A model generated the notes under the pieces. That model was not told the DNA's origin and ran no database searches. It was given only the letters and a program-made list of their open reading frames with translations. From positions 496,001 through 560,000 of the forward strand of contig CAWDQE010000004.1 of assembly GCA_963804375.1 (NCBI GenBank): 64,000 nucleotides of DNA. Reading direction: 5' to 3'. Both the position numbers and the translations under genes were made by a program. The stretch is from JANXQG01 sp963804375. GTDB taxonomy: Bacteria; Planctomycetota; Planctomycetia; Pirellulales; Thermoguttaceae. Positions within the stretch are counted from its first letter, which is position 1. Every line of letters starts with the position of its first letter. Positions 36,832-46,014 of this stretch are shown here, piece by piece.

Positions 36832-37041
36832 TTACTTGGGCTTCGCCGTTGCCTTCTTCGCCTTCGGCGTCTTCTTCGCGAAGTGGGCCTTCAAAGTAGC
36901 GAGATCTTCGGGGCCGAAAACACGGCGTCCCGAAATTCGAAGCTTGGGCTCTGGCACGAGGCCGTGGCACAAAAGGTACTCCACGCGATAGGCTTTTACG
37001 CCCAACAGGGCTGCAACGTCCTTCAAGCTCATTTGTTCCAT
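36832..37041 (-). CDS. MerR/excisionase-type HTH protein
   Basis: 69 residues. SLKDVAALLGVKAYRVEYLL is the helix-turn-helix and SGRRVFGPEDLATLKAHF the MerR-like wing. The tail is Lys-rich (KKTPKAKKATAKPK). ATG 37039-37041 has GGAGG upstream. Close paralog of the gene at 47262. Likely regulator of the module or of the ATPase gene 3' of it. Confidence 0.75.
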   Translation of the reverse strand: MEQMSLKDVAALLGVKAYRVEYLLCHGLVPEPKLRISGRRVFGPEDLATLKAHFAKKTPKAKKATAKPK

Positions 37042-37421
37042 GGGATTTTCCTCCAAGGGTTTTGCCGCGCCCGACGAGCGCAGCGGCGGAATGATGGTTG
37101 CCTTGCGGCGAGGTAGAAATACGACCAAGACGACGGCGAGAGCCGTCAAGCGGTCAAGAGAAGGTCAGAGGTCGAAAGTCAGAAGGTCATGCCCGTGGTC
37201 ACACGAGGCAGCTTCTATCATACGATCTCTGGGGTCGTAGCGCAAGCCCCGATCCGAGAATTCTCCCTGCCGATTGTGGCCGTGTTGGACGCTCGCCCGG
37301 GGGCCTTCCGATGCTCCAAGGCCCTGGAAGTGGTCCTGCGGCGAGAAGGCCGCCAGATGCGGTGGCCACCATACGGCTTTGCAGCGTGGCGGGTTGGCCG
37401 AATGAAAACGATGCTATCGTG
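37042..37421. other. Non-coding region upstream of HTH gene
   Basis: 380 bases. It contains the conserved operator-like motif at 37190-37210 and, near 37300-37405, GC-rich sequence (GGCCGTGTTGGACGC, GCGTGGCGGGTTGGCC) resembling parts of attC-like sites but not pairing as one. No gene recognised. Confidence 0.45.
37190..37210 (-). promoter_or_regulatory. Operator-like motif upstream of HTH gene
   Basis: TGCCTCGTGTGACCACGGGCA on the minus strand is an imperfect dyad (TGCCTCGT with ACGGGCA). The same motif occurs at 47626-47644 upstream of the paralogous HTH gene, so it is probably the binding site or promoter of these regulators. Confidence 0.5.
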
Positions 37422-38009
37422 CTAGGTCTCACCCTCCGTCTCCTTCGGCGCAACGCTGTCGCTACCCAGGAAGCCGCCGAGGGTTGCCCCCGTAAAGGAT
37501 GCAAATAGGCATGCGGGAAGTAACCTGCTGCCATTCACGATCGGCAGGAACCGATCCGGGTCGGACGACGCGATAAGTACGCTTATCCAGCCTATCATCG
37601 GACCAGCTATGAATCCGACCGTCAGCCAGTGGGACACGTACCGGCATTTACTCGTGATGTCATGGGAAAACAGCGTGACAACGAGCCCGGCGATTCCAAA
37701 GGCCACGGTACTCGGAACAATGAAATCAAAAAATGCCCTTTCGTGAAAGACACGTACTGGCAGCCCTGTGCCGTAAATCGCGACACTCCAGTAGCCCGCG
37801 CATGCTCCAGCGACTGTCCCCAGGCGCTGAGTTCGCATGCCCCACGGGTAGTAAATGGCGAACCATCCAAGCGATCCTAGCGCCAGCGACAGAAGCAGGG
37901 TCCAGCGATCCTGCATGAGCAGCGGCGGCAGAATAAGGGCCACGATCACGGGAACCCCGAGCAGCGCACGTAAACTATACTGGAAAATACGCGGCGAGGT
38001 ATCTGGCAT
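37422..38009 (-). CDS. Multi-pass membrane protein (cassette)
   Basis: 195 residues with about six membrane segments (VPVIVALILPPLL, LLLSLALGSLGWFAIYY, VAGACAGYWSVAIYG, VAFGIAGLVVTLF, GFIAGPMIGWISVLI, LFASFTGATLGGFLG). ATG 38007-38009 has TAGGAG upstream. It follows attC-like site G in the array orientation. No family recognised. Confidence 0.6.
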   Translation of the reverse strand: MPDTSPRIFQYSLRALLGVPVIVALILPPLLMQDRWTLLLSLALGSLGWFAIYYPWGMRTQRLGTVAGACAGYWSVAIYGTGLPVRVFHERAFFDFIVPSTVAFGIAGLVVTLFSHDITSKCRYVSHWLTVGFIAGPMIGWISVLIASSDPDRFLPIVNGSRLLPACLFASFTGATLGGFLGSDSVAPKETEGET

Positions 38010-38037
38010 CGCAACTCCTAGCGGCTTCTTCGGCCGT

Positions 38038-38166
38038 GCTAACAATGCCCGCAGTCGTCGTCGCACCTTGGCAGCGGGACACGGCGGGGCCATCTGCTAT
38101 TCTACCGCCTTCCCACGGCTCGTACCACCGGGCGGCGATCCACTCTGCGGCTGCGCCGTGTTGGTG
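38038..38166 (-). repeat. attC-like site G
   Basis: R'' CACCAACACGGCGCAGCCGC and R' GACTGCGGGCATTGTTAGC pair imperfectly. The first ~25 codons of this site are translated as the tail of the upstream protein. Confidence 0.65.
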
Positions 38167-38597
38167 TCCCTGATGTGTCCCTTCAGCTTCTGTCTATTCT
38201 CCCGTAAACGAACCTTGGCGTCTTCAACGGTTTTCGGAGGAACGGCTCTCTCATCCACTGGCATTCCCTTACTGTCCACAAAACGAATGGTTCCCTCCGA
38301 CCAGGGGTGGTCCATTTGGCAACATATAGGACAGGCAGAAACCGAGGCAACGCGCATGTCTGGGGTAAGGCATATTACCTCGCCGCCGCAAGCATGGCTG
38401 TAATCGTGAAGCTCGTTTATGCACGTCGCAGGGCGTCCAGCCTCCCTGGCAGGGCTGACGACGTAGATCCAGAATGTGAGAAGCATGCTGCACAGAATAG
38501 CCCAAACCGTGACGAACAGCAGCAGCATCCGCAGGCTGAATTGGGGCCAGCGGAGTTTGGGCTTCGGCTCGGCGGGTACGTCTTTCGCTTCGCTCAT
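38097..38597 (-). CDS. Membrane-anchored cassette protein
   Basis: 166 residues. One N-terminal membrane helix (FSLRMLLLFVTVWAILCSML) and an extracytoplasmic part with Cys pairs (CGGEVICLTP, CPICCQMDHP). The last 20 residues (AQPQSGSPPGGTSRGKAVE) are encoded by attC-like site G and match the tail of the unrelated protein at 23036. ATG 38595-38597. Function unknown. Confidence 0.6.
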   Translation of the reverse strand: MSEAKDVPAEPKPKLRWPQFSLRMLLLFVTVWAILCSMLLTFWIYVVSPAREAGRPATCINELHDYSHACGGEVICLTPDMRVASVSACPICCQMDHPWSEGTIRFVDSKGMPVDERAVPPKTVEDAKVRLRENRQKLKGHIRDTNTAQPQSGSPPGGTSRGKAVE

Positions 38598-38990
38598 GTC
38601 GTGTTGTTCGACGCCGCTAAAGATGGTCTACCGGTTAGAATGTCCTAACGAACGCCAGCCAAACTGCCATTCTACCCTCCTTCGCCAGCGCGTGGAACTA
38701 TGGCCCCCGCCCATGATCGTCCGAGCGCTCGGACTTTTCAGGCAAAGGGCCGGGGCAATTCACCGGACATCCGGTGAATTCAAGCTGGCCGCCCGCGGCT
38801 TCCTGCTCCTCACCGCCCCGATCAGCAGCGTGCCGACCGACGCAAGCCACACGGCCAGCGCGGCGATGTTGGGCCAGTTGAGCCGCCGCACCGGGTCGTC
38901 AATCCTCTTGCGGCTCCTGACCGAAACAGGCCAGGACGGCTTGCCCCTGGCCATTATCATCGTGGAGCAATTGTCTGCCCTCTGCGCCGG
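38598..38990. other. Non-coding region with two palindromes
   Basis: 393 bases. CCGAGCGCTCGG (38721-38732) is a perfect palindrome. AATTCACCGGA and TCCGGTGAATT (38757-38780) are 11-bp inverted arms with a 2-base centre. A 66-codon minus-strand frame (38760-38960, with a membrane-like stretch NIAALAVWLASVGTLLIGAV) is possible but has no clear start signal. Confidence 0.45.
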
Positions 38991-39419
38991 TCACAAGCAA
39001 GCCCACACGAACAAAGTCCTTTTACTTGCTTTGGCCTCCCTTGCCAACGCGGCGATCTTTGTCAAAAAATCCGTCGTGTCCGCTTCGCTCCATCTATCAG
39101 CCCGCATCTCGTCCGTCTGCGACCAGCGTTGTCCCGCATCGCCAATCTTCCCGTCCTCCAAGGTCGATAATGCGTCAAATAGCTCACTGGAAACCCGAAA
39201 GACCCAAGGGCCATCATCAGATCCCTGCCGAAGCAGCGCGATCTTACGCACCGCTGCCTTGGTCTCGGTTCCGACCAAAATGTTCTCCAAGGTACAGAAC
39301 TTCACCGGGTCTAATGCCCTGGCCTGAATGCAAGGTAATGAGTCAACGGGAGACTTATTGAGAGGAAGTGCGTTTGCTTCAACGTCGGTCGCCACGAAGA
39401 CATCTGTCAGAAGTCCCAT
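38991..39419 (-). CDS. Hypothetical protein
   Basis: 142 residues, soluble. MGLLTDVFVATDVEANAL starts the protein and FRVSSELFDALSTLEDG lies in the middle. ATG 39417-39419 is chosen because AAGGA lies 9 bases upstream; the longer frame runs through attC-like sequence (about 39465-39550). No family recognised. Confidence 0.6.
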   Translation of the reverse strand: MGLLTDVFVATDVEANALPLNKSPVDSLPCIQARALDPVKFCTLENILVGTETKAAVRKIALLRQGSDDGPWVFRVSSELFDALSTLEDGKIGDAGQRWSQTDEMRADRWSEADTTDFLTKIAALAREAKASKRTLFVWACL

Positions 39420-39583
39420 AAAGCAGATCCTTCGGAATCCATCTAATGAAATAAGCATCTTCAGTTGGCAGTCACCGACGCCGCCCGCCCCACCGCGGAG
39501 CGCCCTGCGTCTCACCTCTATTCTACTGCGCCGCGGCGGGCTGCGACACAAGGGGGGCGGCGCAAGAACTGGCTCGTAGGACA

Positions 39584-39592
39584 TGATATAAT
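39584..39592 (+). promoter_or_regulatory. Extended -10 promoter for WD40 gene
   Basis: TGATATAAT fits the extended -10 consensus TGnTATAAT, 55 bases before the start codon. No good -35 box is visible, which is normal for extended -10 promoters. Confidence 0.5.
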
Positions 39593-39646
39593 CTGTAGCG
39601 ATGTTCGTCCCCAACCCAAAGGCCGCCAATCGCCCAGGAGATATTC

Positions 39647-40855
39647 ATGGAAGGCCCCGCCGCATGGCGGCTGACCGCTACCGTGCCCGGCTACATGACC
39701 AGTCTGCATCATTCGTTATCGAATGATGGACGGAAGGTCGTTACGATTGACCGTAGTGACCACACCATCCGGATTTTCGAGGTGCCTTCGGGGCGCCTGC
39801 TCGTATCGATGCGGGGACATAAAGGGCGGATCCAGCAGGCGGTCTTCTCCGCGGACGGCCGAACAGTGATCTCCGTCAGTCCCAATGGTGGGGCGAAGGT
39901 CACCAGTGACGGCACAATCCGGACTTGGGATGCGTTTACCGGCGATGAGATTGTCAATCGCGAACGAAAGGAGCGACGGCCGGGCCTTTGGGCAGATCTA
40001 GCGAACCAGGTTCAAGGCCGGATCGTCGAGGTTCAACCCGGTACCGTGAACAATGTGATCCTTGCGCCGAGCGGCCGTTATGCGGCGGTGCGCTGTTGGT
40101 TGAGCGATCAACGCTGCTGCGGTAATACGCGAGGATTTGTCCTGGATTTGACGGCAGGAGCATGCCTCGAACATTTCTGCGGCCACGATGCGGCATTTGA
40201 GCGAGAGTTAGCAATCAGCCCCGATTCAGAATTGTTGTTTACGCACGGAACGGACATCCATGCGTGGCGTCTAAACACCGGCAAGCTTGCATTTCGGATC
40301 GATTCGAACGACGACATTCCGATACCCGATGATAAGCGATTCGAGATCACGACATTCCATGACCAGATCTTGTTCTCGCCGACTGGGCGGACCATGGCGG
40401 TCCGATTCGGCGGGCGACATGTAGAGTGGTGGGATTATGTCGCCGGGCGCAAGTTGCAGGATCTTCCGCCCTCGACGATTGGGGCGGAGATCCTCGACCT
40501 CAGCCCGGAGGGAAAACGGCTGATTGTCGCCATAAAGAAATCTCGTCTGAAGATATTTGATTTGGAGACGGCGCAACCGGTCGCTACCCTGAGAACCAGG
40601 GAAGATCGTCCGTGGTCCAGATTCACGCCCGACGGGCTTGGCGTCGTAGCAGCGTCAGGCTTGCTTGCTGCCGAAATTTGCGACGCGGCAAGCGGCGAGG
40701 CACTATGCCGTCTGAGCCCGCCCGAAGAGGATCAACTTTCGCGCAAGATCTGGTGGAGGCACGGAGCCGCCAACTTGCCTGGCATTGCGATCACGCCGGA
40801 CGGGAATCACATACTTTCGGGGCAGAACGTGATCCATATCTGGTCAAAGGAATAG
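39647..40855 (+). CDS. WD40-repeat beta-propeller protein
   Basis: 402 residues, no signal peptide. Repeated WD40-type blades: SNDGRKVVTIDRSDHTIRIF, FSADGRTVISVS...GTIRTWD, ISPDSELLFTHGTDIHAW, FSPTGRTMAVRFGGRHVEWW, LSPEGKRLIVAIKKSRLKIF, ITPDGNHILSGQNVIHIWS. Cytoplasmic scaffold or sensor. ATG 39647 follows AGGAG. It is the only plus-strand gene in the middle of the island and has its own promoter, so it was probably acquired separately. Confidence 0.8.
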   Translation: MEGPAAWRLTATVPGYMTSLHHSLSNDGRKVVTIDRSDHTIRIFEVPSGRLLVSMRGHKGRIQQAVFSADGRTVISVSPNGGAKVTSDGTIRTWDAFTGDEIVNRERKERRPGLWADLANQVQGRIVEVQPGTVNNVILAPSGRYAAVRCWLSDQRCCGNTRGFVLDLTAGACLEHFCGHDAAFERELAISPDSELLFTHGTDIHAWRLNTGKLAFRIDSNDDIPIPDDKRFEITTFHDQILFSPTGRTMAVRFGGRHVEWWDYVAGRKLQDLPPSTIGAEILDLSPEGKRLIVAIKKSRLKIFDLETAQPVATLRTREDRPWSRFTPDGLGVVAASGLLAAEICDAASGEALCRLSPPEEDQLSRKIWWRHGAANLPGIAITPDGNHILSGQNVIHIWSKE

Positions 40856-41361
40856 AGCGTCGGTTGGACGCACCGCGCCAGCACGGTGCAGGAGCAGTCG
40901 CAGACCACAGGCACTCGCCGCACCAGTTTTGGCGGGGCCCTTTCGCATAATCCTGCCCGCACGCACCTCAACCTTCTGCGGCACGGTGATGCCGGTGGGG
41001 GGACCATCCCAGCCGACGTTTGGCGGTTCGCCGTTGACAGCACCGATAGCAAGCACTTCACCGGCACTCACACGAAAGGTCCAGCCACGAAACCGCCCCG
41101 ATCTCCCATCTTCTCCGCCAGAGAACTCTGCAATGGGCGGGTTCGCCCCGCTTTTCATCGGCGTCTTGCTTGTCGGTGAAAATGGCGGCGAAAGACGGCT
41201 GTACGATCGCTTTTCGGACGGCACGCGAAGCCCGCGAGCGAAACCAACTCCCAAAGCTCGGGGCACGGCGCCATGCTGAACACAATGGCCAAACTACGGC
41301 TCCGAGCGGCGGACACGAACCGCAGCAGGAATCTTGCCGCGGGCAACAATTGGCACGACGT
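40856..41361. other. Non-coding gap
   Basis: 506 bases between convergent genes. A minus-strand frame (40844-41266) contains a short protein-like run (RFRGWTFRVSAGEVLAIGAV) but overlaps the WD40 end and has no start signal. Nothing else recognised. Confidence 0.4.
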
Positions 41362-41751
41362 TCAAGCAGCGGTCAACCTCGGCATGTAGAGCTGCAGGTC
41401 GAAGCCCAGCGAAGCAAGGTGGTCTATGAAGCCTTCCGCAGCGGCGTGCTCGGCTGGATCGTCAAGCTGGGCTTCGAGGTCGTGAAAGACGAGCATGCCC
41501 AGAGGAATACTGCCGGCCAGCAGTTGCAGTGCCCTGTCGAGACGGGCGTCTGGAGCCAGGTTGTCCTTCACCCGCCAGGAGAAACGGTGGTAGGCAAAGT
41601 CTTCGGCCTCGTCGAAAAGCTCGCCGCCGGACCAGTGTTGACTGGCAGCCCAGATGCCCTTGATAATCAGTCCGGTCGTGGGTTGCGGATAACGCAGCAG
41701 CGTGGATAGTTGCTCGATTTTGAGAAGGAATTGTTGTTGGATAGTGTTCAT
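41362..41751 (-). CDS. Hypothetical cargo protein
   Basis: 129 residues, soluble, mostly helical: MNTIQQQFLLKIEQLSTLLR, ELFDEAEDFAYHRFSWRVKD, LAGSIPLGMLVFHDLEAQL. ATG 41749-41751. It lies 3' of the inverted repeat at 42049 and GC-rich repeat copy d. No family recognised. Confidence 0.6.
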   Translation of the reverse strand: MNTIQQQFLLKIEQLSTLLRYPQPTTGLIIKGIWAASQHWSGGELFDEAEDFAYHRFSWRVKDNLAPDARLDRALQLLAGSIPLGMLVFHDLEAQLDDPAEHAAAEGFIDHLASLGFDLQLYMPRLTAA

Positions 41752-42048
41752 TAGGGTTCGCCCTTTGGGGCTGGATTAGTTGGCTGGCAGCGCGGTGCTG
41801 CCGTTGGTTATGAGGATTTGCAGTCGGCCCGGGTTCTACGGTGCGGATCTGCCTCGACGAACAGAGTGTCGTCGTTACCGTCACGGTAATAGGGATGGGG
41901 CGGCGGCGCAAGCCCAGTATCCAAGATTTGCAGTGGCTCAATTCGACTGGGCGGCCGAAGGCCAAAAGAAGTACGCTCGACGGTTCGGCACAGATCGACT
42001 GCAAGCTTTAGACAGTGGTCGGGCTGCAATCGAGGCAGTGGAGATGAG

Positions 42049-42082
42049 CTAACTCCTTGCAAAACCGTCTGCAAGGAGTTAG
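42049..42082. repeat. Inverted repeat CTAACTCCTTGCA
   Basis: Perfect 13-bp arms (42049-42061, 42070-42082) around an 8-base loop. The arm ACTCCTTGCA is shared with the 34-bp palindrome at 48431-48464. No T-run follows, so it is not an obvious terminator. Confidence 0.75.
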
Positions 42083-42120
42083 TTCTTGTCGGATCGTCGG
42101 GCCGGCGCTTTATTCCAGCC

Positions 42121-42270
42121 CCGCCTTACGCGCTCCCTGTTGACCTATGCGCCGCCCCAAGACCCCGCCCCGAGCCTGCCCCAGCCCGTTCGATCCTGGC
42201 GGCGGGCGCGGCGACGACAGACAGTCCCTGCGAGCGCATCTGCGGCCCTACGCGCTCACAGAGGTCCTTT
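42121..42270. repeat. GC-rich island repeat, copy d
   Basis: CTTACGCGCT, CTGTTGACCTATGCGC, CCCCAAGACC, CCAGCCCGTTCGATCCTGG, GCGCATC, CTCACAGAGGTCC. Longest match is to copy a at 31591. Confidence 0.6.
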
Positions 42271-42479
42271 CGCGGACAGGGGGCCTTCTAGGCCCAGCCA
42301 AGCGCCGGCAGAGGCCCTGGGCGAGCGACCGCTTAGCAAGTTTTGTACGCCGGTGTTTTACTGTGTTTTACTGCAAGCCGTGGACAATGATCGAGCGGCA
42401 GTACGGGGTCACCCCAAGCACCATGCCGACGAACCGGCGAGACGGAGAACGTTGCCCCCGGACGATCAAGACCGAGAGG

Positions 42480-43469
42480 TTACGGCCGTCTTTTTGTCGC
42501 TGCCCCGTGCTTGCGAAGAAAGTCCGGTTCTTGCCCGGGTCCAAGAGCAATCGCACGGACATTCAGCTCGGGATCGATGAGGTGGACTACTGTGACACGT
42601 TTGTCCGCAGGATCACGACGCTGAAAGAGGACCGCTCCCGACTCAGGATCGGCGTGAGGATGTTCATCCCAGGGACCGTCCGAAATAGGCGTCTCCTGCT
42701 CTGAGTCCAACGCGGCTTTACAAATCTGAGAGGGAGAACCGGCGCGGCCACGCGCACAACGCTCGAATACAAGCTCGTGTGATCCGGGTAGCCACGACGG
42801 CCAGTAGGAGAATGGCGATTTTGGGGCAACGTGAATGTGCTTTCTATCCTGCGCGTCATAGACGAAGACTTGCCACGCTCCGCGGACTGTCCGAACGTAG
42901 GCCAAATACCGAGAACTCGGCGACCAAGCAACCGGCATCCCTTCGCCGATACAATCAACCCTACCAGTTTCAAGGTCTTGAAGACAAAGGCGGAACGGGT
43001 GGAAATCCAGCAATGCCAACCAGTGTCCGTCTGGCGACGGGTGTGGAGAGGTGCCGGTTCGCCAGCGCTCGACCTTGCGAGACGGGAGATCAACTCGCCA
43101 TATCTCCCGCGGCTGCGAACCTCCCGTTGCGTACCAGATGACGCTGCCATCGGGAGACCACTCGAAAGCGACTATCTCACTCAGAGGCGTAAGTTGTTCG
43201 ACCGCATTGGAACCAGGCTTGGTCAAACCAAGATACTGGAATGGAGGTGTTTCCCCTTCCTCTATTTCATCATCGGGGATTACTGATCTATCCCAGACCA
43301 CGACAGCGACAGAATCGCTGCTCGTGTGAAGCTTGAACTGGGCATAAGGGAATCTAATGGCGTCAGAGCCGTCACCACGGCAAACAACAACGCCTTCGTC
43401 TGTGTAGAATCGAACCAGGAGTCTGGCTGGCCCCGTTTCCTCAGGGACCGGAAGGGTAGGAATTATCAT
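42480..43469 (-). CDS. TolB-like beta-propeller protein
   Basis: About 329 residues, no clear signal peptide. PD40/TolB-type blades: FEWSPDGSVIWYATGGSQP, TGTSPHPSPDGHWLALLDF, PVAWSPSSRYLAYVRTVRG, SYWPSWLPGSHELVFERCA, DEHPHADPESGAVLFQRRD. ATG 43467-43469 (MIIPTLPV) is taken as start; the longer frame adds an unlikely leader. It is in the cargo position 3' of the helicase module. Confidence 0.72.
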   Translation of the reverse strand: MIIPTLPVPEETGPARLLVRFYTDEGVVVCRGDGSDAIRFPYAQFKLHTSSDSVAVVVWDRSVIPDDEIEEGETPPFQYLGLTKPGSNAVEQLTPLSEIVAFEWSPDGSVIWYATGGSQPREIWRVDLPSRKVERWRTGTSPHPSPDGHWLALLDFHPFRLCLQDLETGRVDCIGEGMPVAWSPSSRYLAYVRTVRGAWQVFVYDAQDRKHIHVAPKSPFSYWPSWLPGSHELVFERCARGRAGSPSQICKAALDSEQETPISDGPWDEHPHADPESGAVLFQRRDPADKRVTVVHLIDPELNVRAIALGPGQEPDFLRKHGAATKRRP

Positions 43470-43577
43470 TGAAGATCCTGCTGTGACTAATCGTACGTCC
43501 CAGGCTGCCAGACATGACAAGTTGGCTAACCCAAGCCTATTTTACATACTGCCAGGGCATTGCGTCACCCATCTCGC

Positions 43578-43670
43578 TACGCGCTTCTCGCTGCCCCTGT
43601 ACGGGCGGCCAAGGTGTGCTTGGCCGCGCATAGGGCCGCGGCAAAGACGGCGGCAACTGGAGCGCATAGG
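43578..43670. repeat. GC-rich island repeat, copy e
   Basis: CTACGCGCTTCTCG, TGCCCCTGTACGGG, GTGTGCTTGGCCGCGCATAGGGCC, then GCGCATAGGG again. Shorter than the other copies. Confidence 0.5.
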
Positions 43671-43774
43671 GACGAGGGGCGGTCCCCTCGGTAAAACTGG
43701 CGGCGGGAGCACAAAGCGTGACAGCGGCCAGTTTGGCGCCCCGGACTTCGGTGTCATCGCGGGCACGATAAATC

Positions 43775-44070
43775 CTGTCTTGGTCCTGTGGGCCGGCGGG
43801 AGGGTCACCAAGACAGAAGAAGTGGCGATTTCCGGGCGAAAACGGCCCGGATCGCGTCTTGTCTTGCTGTCTTGTCTTATTCGGTGAGAAGAGACACGTA
43901 TAGATGCACACGATTACGGGAGCGGAGAAGAACAAACGCTCTCATACGTATTACTTTCAAGACAAACAAGACAACAAGACAGACTGGCACTTTTGCTCAT
44001 TTTTTCCCGTCTTTTCAGGGCTCTCCGTTGTCTTGGTCGCTGTCTTGGCCGCCCAATTCGGCAAGACAGC
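43775..44070. repeat. Iteron-like array 3 (TGTCTTG/CAAGACA)
   Basis: GTCTTGTCTTG and CTGTCTTGTCTTA (43856-43879) face an inverted cluster of three CAAGACA copies (43958-43982). Single copies lie at about 43776, 43809, 44029, 44041 and 44062. The array overlaps the 3' end of the helicase gene. Confidence 0.72.
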
Positions 44071-46003
44071 CGGCCCACGGCAACGACAATCCCCAGCACC
44101 GCACCGTTCCGTCCAGCCGCTGTTGCTCCCGTTCCGCGCCCGTCAGGCGAGACAAGAGCTGATCGATCCGTGCTTCCCGCCAGCGCGTGTCCTGGAGAAG
44201 CTGCCGTCGAACGATGTCATCGACGATGAAAATCCTTGGCTCGGTGCCGCCCCTTGGCGTATAGAGACGGATGCCCATCGTCGCCACGGTCGCGATCGCT
44301 GCCGTGTTGTGCCCGCTAAGAGGATGTCGCCCGTTGGGCCGAACGTCTGTGGCCAGGATCTGGGCGATGGTGCGTTCGACTTGTATCGTGCCGGCGCCTG
44401 GGTTTGTCTCCGGCACGCGCACCGTACTGCTGAGGATGTCTCTCAGGAGTCGCACTTCGTCGCGCTCGCCTTGACCGATGAGCGCAGCACGATCACCGAT
44501 CATGCGCCGCAGTGTTTCCACAGCCACTTCGCGCTCTACGTCTCTGCCGTGCATAAGTACGGCGTGCATTGCAGCCGGCACAGCGAACAACTCGACGAGC
44601 CGCCCGTGTACGCCGGATACCGCCGTGTTCCTGATGCTTTCGGCCAGTTCCACGGCCCTCGGTGCCGCCCAGATCGCCGCCAGCATCAACTGGCGTCCAA
44701 GGTCCGTCAGCTCGCGGCTGCTTGGCAGCACCAGATCCCCGCGATTCTGCGGCGGCCGAAGCTCTAACCGGATGAATCGGTTGCGGTCCTGGCCCCAGAT
44801 GTCGCCCGACTCGATGGCGGCAAACCACGCTATATGCCGAACACCGTAGCTGATGCCCGTCTGATCTGCCGTACCGCGTAGGATCTCGCCACCGCGGCTG
44901 GAGGTCCGAAATAACTCCAGGACCTTCTGACGCTGCGAGTACAAGTCGAACTCGTCGATGACCACGGGAGCCGCATTGCAGCCTATGCGCTGCCGTAGGC
45001 CCGCTTCCGTTGATCTATCTGCGGCAATCGTCCACTCGCCCAGCGCGGGCACGAGCACCTGGCTGAGCAGCGTGCTCTTGCCCGAGTCGCTGGCCCCGAT
45101 GATGGAAACCAACGGCCGCCAAGTCCAGCACGCTTGAATGAACGTGGCTGGCACCAGGGCCGCTACGACTTCGGCATCGGCCGTGTGGGTCCAGTTCCAG
45201 TTGCCGAGGATGCATTGCAACCGTCCCAAGGCCGCCGCTGCGATCTCCCGCGTCATGCGCTGCACGTCCTCTTGCAACCCGTCGCTCCAGGCGGCATTCG
45301 CGTTGAAGTCGATGATCTTGCTACCGAGCCGAGGATGCCCGACCGCTTCAAAGCTGCACCCGTCGTAAAGGCAGGCTTGCCCGCCATTGACGAGCAGCAG
45401 CCGATCTTCGTGCCGCCATACGCCCTGTCCCATGAACCTGCTCGCGGTCAGGCGCGGTGCCGTCGCTGCTACGATGGCCACCGCCTGTTTCAAGGCGTCG
45501 GGCGTGTATCTGCCTTCCGGTGGCCGCCCCTGCTCACGCCAGAGCCCCTCTAGCGCACGTCGGCCCATCGCTTGGAACATTTCTTCGACTCTCCAGTTTG
45601 CGGGGCTCTTGACACGCCACCGCTTGCCGGTGTCGGGTATCCAACACATGATGGACTGATCGTCCATTTCACCGAGCACGTCGATCCCGAAGGCTCCCAA
45701 GACCTCGCCACTGTCGTGTTGCTCAGGAACATCGGCAGCCGCAGCGGGCCGGGGTTGCATTGCGTCTTGCAGCAGGGCATTCTCAATCCTTACGCGATTC
45801 AGCTCGATGCCAAGGGATTCCGCCCGCTGTTCCGCCGCAGCTAGGAACGCAGCCCGGTTGCGGGCGTTGTCGATCTCAACGGTATCGAGATGCACAGGGG
45901 TTTCGCCGTGCATTACGGCCACACGCACGCGGCGACGGCCGCGGCCTGGCACAGGGTCAATGCGGATGGTAGTTTCGGGAATGGTTTCTGTCGTATTGCT
46001 CAT
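44015..46003 (-). CDS. P-loop helicase-type ATPase of a primase-helicase pair
   Basis: About 662 residues. Walker A GASDSGKST (303-311), Walker B PVVIDEFD (346-353), and a sensor-like region (ESGDIWGQDRNRFIRLEL). The N-terminal 280 residues are mixed and may recognise DNA. The domain order resembles the helicases that accompany AEP primases in plasmids and integrative elements (DUF927-type). Its start overlaps the ribosome-binding site region of the primase stop (AGGAGG, then ATG 46003 with 7-base spacing; ATG 46009 is an alternative). It probably opens the origin for the upstream primase. Confidence 0.75.
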   Translation of the reverse strand: MSNTTETIPETTIRIDPVPGRGRRRVRVAVMHGETPVHLDTVEIDNARNRAAFLAAAEQRAESLGIELNRVRIENALLQDAMQPRPAAAADVPEQHDSGEVLGAFGIDVLGEMDDQSIMCWIPDTGKRWRVKSPANWRVEEMFQAMGRRALEGLWREQGRPPEGRYTPDALKQAVAIVAATAPRLTASRFMGQGVWRHEDRLLLVNGGQACLYDGCSFEAVGHPRLGSKIIDFNANAAWSDGLQEDVQRMTREIAAAALGRLQCILGNWNWTHTADAEVVAALVPATFIQACWTWRPLVSIIGASDSGKSTLLSQVLVPALGEWTIAADRSTEAGLRQRIGCNAAPVVIDEFDLYSQRQKVLELFRTSSRGGEILRGTADQTGISYGVRHIAWFAAIESGDIWGQDRNRFIRLELRPPQNRGDLVLPSSRELTDLGRQLMLAAIWAAPRAVELAESIRNTAVSGVHGRLVELFAVPAAMHAVLMHGRDVEREVAVETLRRMIGDRAALIGQGERDEVRLLRDILSSTVRVPETNPGAGTIQVERTIAQILATDVRPNGRHPLSGHNTAAIATVATMGIRLYTPRGGTEPRIFIVDDIVRRQLLQDTRWREARIDQLLSRLTGAEREQQRLDGTVRCWGLSLPWAGCLAELGGQDSDQDNGEP

Positions 46004-46014
46004 TGCCATGCCTC

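Noticed and set aside
37300..37405. Another attC-like site 3' of the membrane-protein cassette
   Set aside because: One arm (CGGCCAACCCGCCACG) fits, but the expected partner is in the wrong orientation.
40844..41266. 140-codon minus-strand frame overlapping the WD40 end
   Set aside because: It overlaps a convincing gene and lacks a start signal; only a short run looks protein-like.
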